30,922 bases of DNA, from IMG/VR virus record IMGVR_UViG_3300022074_000228, positions 1 through 30,922 of that record. One strand, given 5' to 3'. This DNA comes from a virus. Within the stretch, counting starts at the first letter, position 1. Each line of letters begins with the position of its first letter. Below are positions 1 through 7,864 of the stretch, piece after piece. Below the pieces are notes generated by a model. It made no database searches, was not told the DNA's origin, and worked only from the letters and a program-made list of their open reading frames with translations. A program made the position numbers and the translations under genes.

Positions 1-291
1 GAATATGATGTTTTAGCTTCTCATCCAAAAGAGGTTATGAAACACATATATGAATTCATTGAAGAGGAATGGTATGAACACGACTTTAATAATACCGAAG
101 CTTCTTATGATAATTATGATACAGATGCTAAAATAGAGGGATTGCACAAAGTCAGAAAAGACGTAAAGTTTGAGCAGAGAGAAACAATTCTGCCTTCTGA
201 CTTATTTAATATGTATGCGGAATATGACTTTTGGAAACAAGAGGATAGTCCTTTGAAGAAGTGTAGGTTCTTATATGCAGAAACCAAGTAG
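1..291 (+). CDS. Sulfotransferase-like protein, C-terminal part (5' truncated by window edge)
   Basis: The frame is open from base 1 to a TAG at 289-291, giving 96 residues with no start in view, so this is the 3' end of a longer gene. The pattern of an EFI helix, then EHDFNN, then GLHKVRK and a final ILPSDLFNMY segment resembles the C-terminal tail of sulfotransferase domain proteins that recur in marine T4-like phages. The PAPS-binding P-loop would lie upstream, outside the window, so catalytic competence cannot be judged. The last 17 bases overlap the following glycosyltransferase gene, which suggests translational coupling and a shared role in modifying a surface glycan or a virion protein. 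The identification rests on tail similarity only. An internal ATG at 37 would give a shorter protein but is unlikely to be the real start. Confidence 0.6.
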   Translation, partial: EYDVLASHPKEVMKHIYEFIEEEWYEHDFNNTEASYDNYDTDAKIEGLHKVRKDVKFEQRETILPSDLFNMYAEYDFWKQEDSPLKKCRFLYAETK

Positions 292-1177
292 TCCGATCGG
301 CGGTACAGAATTACTTTATAATAATCTATCAAAAAGAGTTGACTTTTCTGATATTAATCTTATATTATCAATGTGTCATCCAGATTTTTTATCTAATGAC
401 AAACCTAATGTATTGTGGCAGCATTTAAATATTAATGAAGAAAATGCTAAAGGTCTTAGTGATCCTGAATATACAAAAAGACTAGATGCTATAGTGTTTG
501 TTTCGCATTGGCAACACGAACAATTTAGAAAAAACTTTCCTTTGGATAATGTAGATTGTTATGTTATTCAGAACGCTATACCAGAGTTTGAATGGAAAGA
601 AAAACCAAAGGATAAAATAAAATTAATTTACACTTCTACGCCCTGGAGGGGTTTACATATCCTAGCAGAAGTACTATATAAGTTAAATAGAGATGATATC
701 GAGGTTGATGTATATTCAGGCACTTCAATTTATGGACCTAGTTTTGCAAAACAAACAGAAGGACAATTTGAACATATATATAAAGGTATAAGTGAGTTAG
801 GATATAACCATATAGAGTATGCACCAAACGCAGTAGTGCGTGAAGCAGTTCAAGATGCTCATATACTAGCTTATCCATCAGTATTTGAAGAAACAAGTTG
901 CTTAGCAGCAATTGAAGCTTTATCTACAGGATGTAAAGTAGTAACTACTAACTATGGCGCATTATATGAAACATGCGGAACATGGGCAGACTATGTTCCA
1001 ATTAGTAATAATATTGTCGATAGATATGCTAAAGCTCTTGATAATGCTATCGACACATATTGGGATAATTATATCTGGCGTAAAAGTCAGTATAAACATT
1101 ATTTAAATCATTGGTCTTGGGGAACAAGACAATATGAATGGAAACAGCTAATAAACGAGGTAACAACACATGGCTGA
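275..1177 (+). CDS. GT-B glycosyltransferase (group 1 / GT4-like)
   Basis: The 300-residue protein begins with an IGGTELLYNNL segment, typical of the first loop of GT4-type glycosyltransferases. Its C-terminal half carries the nucleotide-sugar binding region: a YTSTPWRGL segment near residue 110 and FEETSCLAAIEALSTG around 205-220, where the Glu residues of the E-x7-E type motif sit. It should transfer a sugar from an activated donor to an unknown acceptor in the infected cell. The start at 275 leaves almost no first beta strand, so the protein is short for the family. An earlier start is not available because the frame closes upstream. It overlaps the sulfotransferase-like gene by 17 bases and the next gene by 8. 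Family assignment is good; substrate is unknown. Confidence 0.75.
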   Translation: MQKPSSPIGGTELLYNNLSKRVDFSDINLILSMCHPDFLSNDKPNVLWQHLNINEENAKGLSDPEYTKRLDAIVFVSHWQHEQFRKNFPLDNVDCYVIQNAIPEFEWKEKPKDKIKLIYTSTPWRGLHILAEVLYKLNRDDIEVDVYSGTSIYGPSFAKQTEGQFEHIYKGISELGYNHIEYAPNAVVREAVQDAHILAYPSVFEETSCLAAIEALSTGCKVVTTNYGALYETCGTWADYVPISNNIVDRYAKALDNAIDTYWDNYIWRKSQYKHYLNHWSWGTRQYEWKQLINEVTTHG

Positions 1178-1406
1178 AGAACAACAAAAGCAAATGATCA
1201 CAATCAACGAAAAAGAATATGTAATTGAGGATCTTACAGATGATCAAAAGGGTATGCTTGCTCAGATCACTAATCTAGATAATAAGGTAGGTAACCTTAA
1301 TATGGAAATGGCACAGCTCCAGGCTGCGCGACAATTCTTTGTAAACAATCTATCAGCTTCTGTTGAAGCTCCAGAAGATGTTGCAGAAGAACTGGACGAA
1401 GAATAA
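1170..1406 (+). CDS. Small acidic coiled-coil protein, conserved in marine T4-like phages
   Basis: This 78-residue protein has a short beta-like N-terminus (ITINEKEYVIEDLTDDQK), then a helix with regular hydrophobic spacing from about residue 28 to 58 that could form a coiled coil, then a tail of Glu and Asp. The layout resembles small phage proteins grouped under DUF6447, but I place it there from memory only. It starts inside the last codons of the glycosyltransferase (8-base overlap), so it belongs to the same transcript. A late promoter follows its stop codon, so it ends that operon. No enzymatic motif is visible. Confidence 0.6.
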   Translation: MAEEQQKQMITINEKEYVIEDLTDDQKGMLAQITNLDNKVGNLNMEMAQLQAARQFFVNNLSASVEAPEDVAEELDEE

Positions 1407-1433
1407 TTCAAACAAATTGGATGTTTAAAACCT

Positions 1434-1441
1434 TATAAATA
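1434..1441 (+). promoter_or_regulatory. T4-type late promoter (TATAAATA)
   Basis: An exact TATAAATA octamer, followed by C, sits in the 58-base gap before the gene at 1465. T4 late promoters consist of this single -10 element, read by host RNA polymerase carrying gp55, and a gp55 gene is present at 21535. The predicted start point is about 6 bases downstream, leaving a short leader with the ribosome site AGAAAGG. Confidence 0.75.
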
Positions 1442-1464
1442 CTGTTAATTAGAAAGGTTTTAAT

Positions 1465-2046
1465 ATGCCCAAGATAAAATTTCCAAGTTCTAGAACATTA
1501 AACCAATCCGTTACTACTAACGGAGTTAGTTATAAGTGGGATGGGCGTAAGTTTAAAAAACTTGCGATCAGTACCCTGGAAGCTTCTAATCTTACCGGAT
1601 TAGAAGCTCAATTAACTTCTAAGCTTGGTGACGAGACCGGAATGCCAGATGCTGTAATAACTGTAAGTACAGCAGGAAGCAATGTATATAAATTTACAGG
1701 AGACGGGTTTCCTTCGGAATCAGGTAACAACCCTGATATGTATTTTGAAAGAGGCAAAACCTATTGTATCCACAACTCATCTTATTCATCTCATCCATTA
1801 GCAATTAGAGTCTCTAATGGAGGTTCAGCATATACATCTGGAGTAACAGGAGCTAGTAGTGCTAAGGTATCATTTACAGTTCCTATGGATGCTCCTGATT
1901 CTCTAGTATATCAATGTACCAATCACTCAGCAATGGTGGGTAACATTTATGTTACAGGTAAGGCTATTAAAGGCTATGCACTTGAAGTTGTAGCCTCTTT
2001 GCCTGGCTCTCCAGATGCTAATACAATCTATTTCGTAACAGGATAA
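1465..2046 (+). CDS. Tail-region structural protein with cupredoxin-like domain
   Basis: This 193-residue protein has three parts. The N-terminus (about 1-60) looks like phage fibre sequence, with a YKWDGRKFKKL strand. A middle domain (about 63-165) follows the cupredoxin pattern: GDGF, a DMYFERGKTYCI strand, SSHPLAIRV, a VSFTVP strand and finally YQCTNHSAMVGNIYV. His110, Cys151, His154 and Met157 would be the four type-1 copper ligands, with Cys-x2-His-x2-Met spacing as in amicyanin. A short C-terminal segment (SLPGSPDANTIYFVTG) again looks like a fibre or adhesin joint. The gene lies first behind a late promoter in a block of probable fibre genes, so a virion role is likely. The domain is seen by eye; metal binding is inferred. 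A related domain recurs at 4687-5046. Confidence 0.65.
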   Translation: MPKIKFPSSRTLNQSVTTNGVSYKWDGRKFKKLAISTLEASNLTGLEAQLTSKLGDETGMPDAVITVSTAGSNVYKFTGDGFPSESGNNPDMYFERGKTYCIHNSSYSSHPLAIRVSNGGSAYTSGVTGASSAKVSFTVPMDAPDSLVYQCTNHSAMVGNIYVTGKAIKGYALEVVASLPGSPDANTIYFVTG

Positions 2047-2050
2047 TAAA

Positions 2051-2275
2051 ATGCCGTATAAATTACTTTCTAAATATTTACCAGAAAATTTTTCTGTATA
2101 TGAACATAAATATTACGATGATTGTCTAGAAGTCTATGTTCCTATGAAACACACAGATAGTGATGGAGAAACTACAATAGTAACAAAAACACTTTCAATT
2201 GAAATAGAAGATAACGAGCGATGGGCAATAACGCAAGCTAAAGTAAACGACGCAATTCTAGAGGAGATATCGTAA
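2051..2275 (+). CDS. Hypothetical small protein in tail-fibre block
   Basis: The 74-residue product (MPYKLLSKYLPENFSVYEHK...) is not a family I recognise. It has a predicted beta-rich middle (LEVYVPMKH, TTIVTKTLSIEIE) and a short C-terminal helix. It has no signal peptide or membrane segment. It sits 4 bases after the cupredoxin-like gene, and its stop codon overlaps the ATG of the 670-residue protein by one base (TAATG). It is therefore co-transcribed with tail genes and may be a fibre accessory protein or chaperone, which is inference from position only. Confidence 0.5.
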   Translation: MPYKLLSKYLPENFSVYEHKYYDDCLEVYVPMKHTDSDGETTIVTKTLSIEIEDNERWAITQAKVNDAILEEIS

Positions 2276-4287
2276 TGGCAGTTTATTGGGTAGACCCTTA
2301 TCTAGAATCATCAGGTGGTGGTATTCATGGAACAACCGGTAATGGCAGCGGTACGTATGCTTCACCGTGGAAGTTATCCCATTTGTTAGCGAATAGTACT
2401 TCTAGCAAATTAAGTACATTAGCGTCAGGAGATCATGTAAGATTTAAAGGTTTGCCTTTTGATGACTTTTTTGGATCATCACAAGCATGGACAAGTACAG
2501 GAAGTAATCCAAGTTCATACTCCCATGCAACATTTAATAAACAGTTTATGTATGCGATAAGAAAAGATACAGGTGAGAAGTATTATAAGGCTCAATACTC
2601 TTCATATAATCAGTTTAGATTTGTACCTCAAGGAAGCACTTGGAATGAGCATTATCCTCTATTAGATACTTCTCATGGCGTTAAAGTTATGCCAACATCT
2701 AAAAGTATTTCCCAGAGTACAATTTATACACAAAATCAAAACAATACGAATATGGATTTTTTAAAACCAAGTGATATGTCAGGAGGGGCCAGCGGTATCG
2801 GGCGGCATGGTATTACTGTAACAGCAGGATGGGTAAGCGAAACATCTCAGACGGGTGGTATGACTATTATTCATAGTAATGCGGACAGAAGTGATTCTCA
2901 AGATCAATGGAGATGGGGTGGTAATACCACTAGTCATATGGGATGTGTTAACTGGGATTGCAGAAATACTTTAATATTAGGTAATTCTCAATATCAATGG
3001 AGTTATATTTATGGTGGTGATGTAAAATTAGAAGCTTTTAAAGGCTCATCGTACATGCCTGGGTATGGTGTCAGCATTTACAGTAATGGTGATGTTGATG
3101 TCGGTCATTTGGGCTCAGGGGGTTATACTAACATTTATCAATATATGAAGGATGATGGTGAGAATGATGAAACTAAAGTAACATATACTTTTGATCTAAA
3201 TAGATGGACTATGGGGTATAGTAGTCAATATCATTATGCTTATTTCCCTAGTACGTCTCAGTTAAGCAGTTATAGCAATTCAACACCAAGAACTTTAAAT
3301 GCCTATATTAAATTAACAGATGGGCAATATGGCTGGAGATTTACTGATAGTACAAGCGGCAGTTCCATACCAGGAACTTTTAATTTAAATTTCAGAGATG
3401 GTTATCATCATTCTAAAAGAGAGACGGGCCATTTACTGCAGAGTTATAATTCAAATTACAAAACAATTAATGTAAATGTAGGAACACCAAGTACACACGC
3501 TCCTCAGTTCAGTTATAATAGTAATGTTGAAGAAAATACTGGTTATGGGGGATTAGGAACTAACCCAAACAGTAATTTTAGCTTTGGTAGTATGAATAGT
3601 CAAACGTCAAGACTGGTATCGGATGCAAGTAATATTTTTTCTGCAGCTTCAACTGATACGACATACAGATCATTTTCATCGACTTTAGATTTAGTCGATT
3701 CCTCATTAGAATTGGCTCAAGGAAATCCACTTAATTTTAATCAAGATCCAGGTGACAGGTTACCATGGAAAGTAACAGTGCTTAGAAATGATAAAGATCG
3801 TAGACCATGTACTTTAGTTAGCCCAGAAAGTAACGCAGGACCTTCATATCTTCAGTTTAATAGTCCATCAAACAGCAATAAGCTAGTCTGGCATTTCTTT
3901 AATAACAATGGTGGTTACACATATTCAGACAATTATGCATTACAAATTCCTGATTATTCTTCTAATGATTTGAGATTAAATTGGAATGTTAGTCACACTT
4001 CAGGTTTAGGAGTTACGTTTAGAATTTCTCTCTGGTATATTCAAGATAAAGCCATTGGCGCTTCAGGAAACACATATGCTTATACTAATAATTATAAACT
4101 AGGTCCATATTCATCACCGACCACTACATCTACTACCGCTGTTTTTGCACAAACTATTTCTTCATCAACGTTAATAGATATTGCTCCAAAATACATGTGG
4201 GCTTTCTGTGAAGTAATTAAGGCAACTGATAATACTACTGTTGGTAATGTAATATTTAATCAATTAGACTTAACACAAATAACTTAA
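2275..4287 (+). CDS. Large tail-fibre-like / receptor-binding structural protein
   Basis: The 670-residue protein is rich in Ser, Thr, Asn, Gly and Tyr, with many short beta-like stretches, as expected for a fibre or spike. The N-terminus (YWVDPYLESSGGG, then GSGTYASPWKLSHLL and GDHVRFKG at about 50-58) resembles the opening of beta-helix fibre proteins that recur in marine T4-like phages. The C-terminal part (about 480-670) looks like a separate beta-sandwich ending in NQLDLTQIT. I see no catalytic motif. It is coupled to the genes on both sides (1-base overlap upstream, one base between genes downstream) and is expected to be expressed late. The fibre role is inferred from composition and location; host-range proteins diverge quickly, so homology may be hard to find. 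Confidence 0.6.
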   Translation: MAVYWVDPYLESSGGGIHGTTGNGSGTYASPWKLSHLLANSTSSKLSTLASGDHVRFKGLPFDDFFGSSQAWTSTGSNPSSYSHATFNKQFMYAIRKDTGEKYYKAQYSSYNQFRFVPQGSTWNEHYPLLDTSHGVKVMPTSKSISQSTIYTQNQNNTNMDFLKPSDMSGGASGIGRHGITVTAGWVSETSQTGGMTIIHSNADRSDSQDQWRWGGNTTSHMGCVNWDCRNTLILGNSQYQWSYIYGGDVKLEAFKGSSYMPGYGVSIYSNGDVDVGHLGSGGYTNIYQYMKDDGENDETKVTYTFDLNRWTMGYSSQYHYAYFPSTSQLSSYSNSTPRTLNAYIKLTDGQYGWRFTDSTSGSSIPGTFNLNFRDGYHHSKRETGHLLQSYNSNYKTINVNVGTPSTHAPQFSYNSNVEENTGYGGLGTNPNSNFSFGSMNSQTSRLVSDASNIFSAASTDTTYRSFSSTLDLVDSSLELAQGNPLNFNQDPGDRLPWKVTVLRNDKDRRPCTLVSPESNAGPSYLQFNSPSNSNKLVWHFFNNNGGYTYSDNYALQIPDYSSNDLRLNWNVSHTSGLGVTFRISLWYIQDKAIGASGNTYAYTNNYKLGPYSSPTTTSTTAVFAQTISSSTLIDIAPKYMWAFCEVIKATDNTTVGNVIFNQLDLTQIT

Positions 4288-4288
4288 A

Positions 4289-4687
4289 ATGGCAGTTCCA
4301 TCATATTCCTTTTTTAGCGGTACAGGAAATCGCCCATGGAGTGATACATTAATTGGCATTGATGTAGGGAATATGTATGTTTCAGATACTATTAAAGCAT
4401 CAATAACGATTAGAAAACAAATTCATGCAAAATATAGAAATGCTAATAAAACTTGGGTAGACTTAGATGCTGTAAAAGATGATAAACCAAATCTAGGATT
4501 TATTCGGCCACTATTTAGTACAACCGCTGAACACGGAGCAGCGCCCGAAGGAGGAGGAGGAGGAGGTGGGGGATCTGCTACTCGTAATTTAAAAATAGGA
4601 AGTACAGCAATAAACAGTATATATTTAGGAAGCTCTCAGTTTACACACGTATATATTGGTAGTACTTTAATCTGGAGTCAATCATAA
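4289..4687 (+). CDS. Adhesin-like tail protein with octaglycine linker
   Basis: The product has 132 residues in two parts joined by eight consecutive glycines (about residues 88-95). The N-terminal part (1-87) contains a predicted beta domain with KASITIRKQIHAKYR and LGFIRPLFS. The C-terminal 35 residues contain a repeat of the type x-IYLGS-x-x-F-T-x-VYIGS-x-LIW, a strand pair seen at the tips of many phage tail proteins. Glycine-rich segments in T4-family adhesins such as gp38 are linked to receptor specificity, but this protein is not a clear gp38 relative. It shares its TAATG junction with the downstream cupredoxin-like gene. A virion tip or adhesin role is inference. Confidence 0.55.
   Translation: MAVPSYSFFSGTGNRPWSDTLIGIDVGNMYVSDTIKASITIRKQIHAKYRNANKTWVDLDAVKDDKPNLGFIRPLFSTTAEHGAAPEGGGGGGGGSATRNLKIGSTAINSIYLGSSQFTHVYIGSTLIWSQS
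4550..4573 (+). repeat. GGN trinucleotide run encoding eight glycines
   Basis: Five GGA codons in a row are followed by GGT, GGG and GGA, giving eight in-frame glycines between the two parts of the adhesin-like protein. The repeat could change length by slippage in steps of one residue without breaking the frame. Confidence 0.85.
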
Positions 4688-5046
4688 TGGCAACTCAAAC
4701 TATTTTTTATGAAGGGTATGATGTAGAAGTAAAGGCAGGGTCAGGTGTTTATGTACTTAAGGGCTGGGATACTAACGGCTCTTTTGGAGACACTAATAAT
4801 AAGACTATTAATATGGCTGCGAACTCTGTTATTAAATTTAAAATACTAAATACAACCGGACATCCATTTTGGATAAAAACATCGAATTCTACAGGAACCA
4901 GTAATGCTGTAACAGGCTCGACTGTATTTGCTAACACTGGTAGAACTACTGATTATATTCTATTTGCTCCTACATCTGCGGGAACTTATTATTATAACTG
5001 CGAATATCATTCATCTATGGCAGGCCAAATAGTAGTAGCATCTTAA
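4687..5046 (+). CDS. Small cupredoxin-like tail-region protein
   Basis: This 119-residue protein is almost entirely one cupredoxin-like domain: a GWDTNGSFG opening, a central strand SVIKFKILNTTGHPFWIKT, and the closing strand YYYNCEYHSSMAGQIVV. His59, Cys105, His108 and Met111 have the order and Cys-x2-His-x2-Met spacing of a type-1 copper site. No signal peptide is present, which fits a virion component assembled in the cytoplasm rather than an exported redox protein. It closes the fibre block, directly before a late promoter. The pattern is shared with the gene at 1465-2046, but the sequences differ enough that a recent duplication is unlikely. Fold and ligands are read by eye; metal occupancy is not known. 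Confidence 0.65.
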   Translation: MATQTIFYEGYDVEVKAGSGVYVLKGWDTNGSFGDTNNKTINMAANSVIKFKILNTTGHPFWIKTSNSTGTSNAVTGSTVFANTGRTTDYILFAPTSAGTYYYNCEYHSSMAGQIVVAS

Positions 5047-5049
5047 GTG

Positions 5050-5057
5050 TATAAATA
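5050..5057 (+). promoter_or_regulatory. T4-type late promoter before neck gene 13
   Basis: An exact TATAAATA lies 28 bases before the ATG of gene 13, in a 38-base gap. The ribosome site GAGG follows at the right distance. Confidence 0.8.
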
Positions 5058-5084
5058 GATCTAACAGAGTTAGAGGAAAAATTA

Positions 5085-5837
5085 ATGGCTAATCCATCGA
5101 CAAGACAAGGTTTGATAGATTATTGTTTACGCCAACTTGGTGATCCAGTAATTGAGATTAACGTAGATCCAGATCAGCAAGAAGATCGGGTTGATGAAGC
5201 ATTACAATATTATCAAGATATTCATTCCGATGCTACATTAAGAAGTTATGTAAAACACGAATTAACATCAGATGATATTACTAATGGCTATATTCCTTTA
5301 TCTACCAGTGTAACATATGTCACAAGACTCTTTCCTCTACACGACAATATCACTTCAAAGAACTTTTTTGATGTAAAATATCAGTTAAGTTTAAATGACT
5401 TTTTTGATCTACAGACATATATTGGCGATATGGCTTATTACGAACAGATGCAACAGTATTTAACACTTATTGATATGAGGTTAACTGGTACGCCTCAGGT
5501 CCGCTTCTCGCGTAAACAAAATAGGCTTTATATTGACGGTGATCTGGACGGTGAAGACCTAAAAGCAGGTGATTATATAATTGCAGAAGTTTACGAAATA
5601 ATCGACGGTAATTCTTTTTCAGCTATTTGGAATGATAGATGGTTAAAAGAATACACGACTGCTTTAATTAAAAGACAATGGGGTCAAAACTTAATTAAGT
5701 TCGAAGGTATGCAGCTTCCAGGTGGTGTTACTATTAATGGCCGTCAGTTATATGAAGATGCAATTCAAGATATAGAAAGACTAAAAGAAGAATTAAGAAT
5801 GGAACATGAGTTTCCTGCAGATTTCTTTGTGGGGTAA
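5085..5837 (+). CDS. 13: Neck protein gp13
   Basis: The 250-residue protein matches the T4 gp13 neck family as found in marine T4-like phages: an N-terminal RQGLIDYCLRQLGDP helix, EDRVDEALQYYQ, a central beta region, and the C-terminal DRWLKEYTTALIKRQWG helix followed by LPGGVTINGR. In T4, gp13 and gp14 form the collar that closes the filled head and receives the tail. T4 gp13 is about 309 residues, so this is a shorter version, common in marine relatives. It starts a run 13-14-15-16-17 with short gaps, under the late promoter just upstream. Start ATG follows AGAGG and fits the family N-terminus. Confidence 0.85.
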   Translation: MANPSTRQGLIDYCLRQLGDPVIEINVDPDQQEDRVDEALQYYQDIHSDATLRSYVKHELTSDDITNGYIPLSTSVTYVTRLFPLHDNITSKNFFDVKYQLSLNDFFDLQTYIGDMAYYEQMQQYLTLIDMRLTGTPQVRFSRKQNRLYIDGDLDGEDLKAGDYIIAEVYEIIDGNSFSAIWNDRWLKEYTTALIKRQWGQNLIKFEGMQLPGGVTINGRQLYEDAIQDIERLKEELRMEHEFPADFFVG

Positions 5838-5840
5838 ACT

Positions 5841-6713
5841 ATGTCAATAAATCCATATTTTAGTCAAGCAGTAAGATCTGAGCAGAGTCTATACGAAGAT
5901 ATCGTAATAGAATCACTAAAGATTTATGGCCAGGATGTTTATTATCTTCCTAGAGATATAGTGAATAAAGATACTATTCTAAATGAGGATGTACCTTCAT
6001 CTTTTAACTCATCTCATAAAATAGAAATGTATATCGAGAATGTTGAAGGCTTCGATGGAGAAGGTGATCTATTTACAAAGTTTGGTGTTGAAATTAGAGA
6101 CCAAGCAACTTTTGTAGTATCACGTAAAAGATGGGAACAAACTGTAAAAAGATATGACGCTGAAATTAATTCTGTTAGACCTCTCGAAGGCGATTTAATA
6201 TATCTTACAATGACTAATAAATTGTTTGAGATTATGCATGTAGAGCATGAGCAACCGTTCTATCAATTGTCAAATCTACCAACTTATAAATTACGTTGTG
6301 AGTTGTTTGAATATAGCGGTGAAGATCTTGATACAAATATCGAACAAATAGACGCTATCGAAGGTTTAGGATTTACTTTAGATCTCACTATGGTAGATTC
6401 AGCATCAACTGGATTTGTAGTAGGTAATACAGTTACACAGACTCTATCATCCGGAGTTATTGTTACTGGCGAGATTACTAATTACGTAGATTCTTCAAAT
6501 ATAATTTCGCTTGCTCATATCGGAGCTAATCAACCTGGATATCATACATTTGCTGCAGGTAATATTACATCACCTGATTCTGCTGGAAATACATTAGTAC
6601 GTACAATAACTGCTATAAATGAAGATCTTCCGGTAAATTCACAAAATTCTATATTTGATGCAGTAGATTTCTTAGACTTCACTGAGTCAAATCCGTTTGG
6701 AGATCCTACTTAA
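5841..6713 (+). CDS. 14: Neck protein gp14
   Basis: The 290-residue protein has the gp14 pattern: NPYFSQAVRSEQSLYEDIVIESLKIYG at the start, YYLPRDIVNKD, then a DLFTKFGVEIRDQATFVVSRKRWEQ segment and HEQPFYQLSNLPTYKLRCELFEYSGE. It partners gp13 at the portal-neck-tail junction. The C-terminal region from about residue 180 (TGFVVGNTVTQTL) is a small beta domain. It begins 3 bases after gene 13 and overlaps gene 15 by one base, so translation is likely coupled. Assignment is secure from order and sequence together. Confidence 0.85.
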   Translation: MSINPYFSQAVRSEQSLYEDIVIESLKIYGQDVYYLPRDIVNKDTILNEDVPSSFNSSHKIEMYIENVEGFDGEGDLFTKFGVEIRDQATFVVSRKRWEQTVKRYDAEINSVRPLEGDLIYLTMTNKLFEIMHVEHEQPFYQLSNLPTYKLRCELFEYSGEDLDTNIEQIDAIEGLGFTLDLTMVDSASTGFVVGNTVTQTLSSGVIVTGEITNYVDSSNIISLAHIGANQPGYHTFAAGNITSPDSAGNTLVRTITAINEDLPVNSQNSIFDAVDFLDFTESNPFGDPT

Positions 6714-7495
6714 TGTTTGGTACATGGTTTTATCACGAAAGAATTAGAAAGTCTGTAGCTACTTTTGGTAGAATATTTAATGATATTTACGTCATTAGAC
6801 AAGACGCATCTGGCAATGCTTTATCACAAATTAAAGTTCCTTTGTCATATGCTCCTAAGCAAAAGTTTTTAGAAAGAATTCAAGAAAATCCAGACCTTGA
6901 TACGGATCAAAAGATTGCCGTTAAGTTACCTCGTATGTCATTTGAAATTATTTCTATAACATATGAGCCTGCTAGGCAATTGCCTAAAAATAATAACTTT
7001 ATGCGTCCTGGTACAACTACAACTGTTGCTAATAAATTTAATGCTGCTGCTCCATACAATATTTCTTTTCAGCTTAGTATATATTCTAAAAGTCAAGACG
7101 ATGCTTTGCAAGTAGTAGAGCAAATTATTCCATATTTTAATCCACAATATAATGTTTCTATTAAGCCCTTTAAAGATTATCCATTAGTAGTTGAAGATGT
7201 TCCTGTAACTTTACAAGGAGTAACTTTCTCTGATGACTTTGAAGGTCCACAAGAACAAAGGCGCACAATCATTTATTCATTAGATTTTGACATGAAAGTC
7301 AATTTTTATGGACCAACTAATAGTGCAAAAATTATTAGAGAAGCTCAAGTTTCTCTCGGTGAAATGGCAGGTGGGACTGCTGATTCGGACGTTTTAATTG
7401 AACGTGTAACTGTAAAACCTAATCCATTAAATGTTTCTATAGATTCAGATTTTGGATTTACAACAACGATAACCTCTTTATATGATAGTGTTTAA
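6713..7495 (+). CDS. 15: Tail terminator / sheath stabiliser gp15
   Basis: The 260-residue protein begins MFGTWFYHERIRKSVATFG, a recognisable gp15 start, and contains KLPRMSFEIISITYEPARQLPK and later YNISFQLSIYSKSQDDALQVVEQIIPYF. In T4, a gp15 hexamer caps the finished tail and is the face that joins the neck. Length is close to T4 gp15 (272). The ATG overlaps the stop of gene 14 (TAATG). It is expected to be co-expressed with the neck genes from the late promoter at 5050. Confidence 0.85.
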   Translation: MFGTWFYHERIRKSVATFGRIFNDIYVIRQDASGNALSQIKVPLSYAPKQKFLERIQENPDLDTDQKIAVKLPRMSFEIISITYEPARQLPKNNNFMRPGTTTTVANKFNAAAPYNISFQLSIYSKSQDDALQVVEQIIPYFNPQYNVSIKPFKDYPLVVEDVPVTLQGVTFSDDFEGPQEQRRTIIYSLDFDMKVNFYGPTNSAKIIREAQVSLGEMAGGTADSDVLIERVTVKPNPLNVSIDSDFGFTTTITSLYDSV

Positions 7496-7498
7496 ACA

Positions 7499-7864
7499 AT
7501 GGATTCTGATACAGCTGATAATGATTTTGAATATGCAAGACGGACTTATCACGATCTCCTAGCAAAGGGATCTGATGCTCTTGAAGAAATGATGGAAGTG
7601 GCAAGAGCTACTGAACATCCAAGGGCTTTCGAAGTATTTTCAAATATGATGAAACACGTTGCCGATATCAATGGTAATCTTTTAGATTTACATAAAAAGA
7701 AAAAAGATTATAACAAGAACGATGAACAAAAAGAATTAGCCGGACCTACTACTAATAATTTATTTGTTGGATCTACAAGTGATTTGCAAAGAATGCTTTT
7801 GCAAAATAAAAATGATGATGGAGATAAAGTAGTTGACATTAGTGATTACAAGAAAGATGAATGA
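7499..7864 (+). CDS. 16: Terminase small subunit gp16
   Basis: The 121-residue protein has the helical core expected of T4 gp16: EYARRTYHDLLAKGSDALEEMMEVAR followed by EHPRAFEVFSNMMKHVADINGNLLDLHKKKK, a helical hairpin, and a charged tail ending in VVDISDYKKDE. The small subunit binds DNA, stimulates the gp17 ATPase and initiates packaging. It is shorter than T4 gp16 (164), as usual in marine relatives. It starts 3 bases after gene 15 and overlaps gene 17 by 8 bases, which fits production of the two subunits together. Confidence 0.85.
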   Translation: MDSDTADNDFEYARRTYHDLLAKGSDALEEMMEVARATEHPRAFEVFSNMMKHVADINGNLLDLHKKKKDYNKNDEQKELAGPTTNNLFVGSTSDLQRMLLQNKNDDGDKVVDISDYKKDE

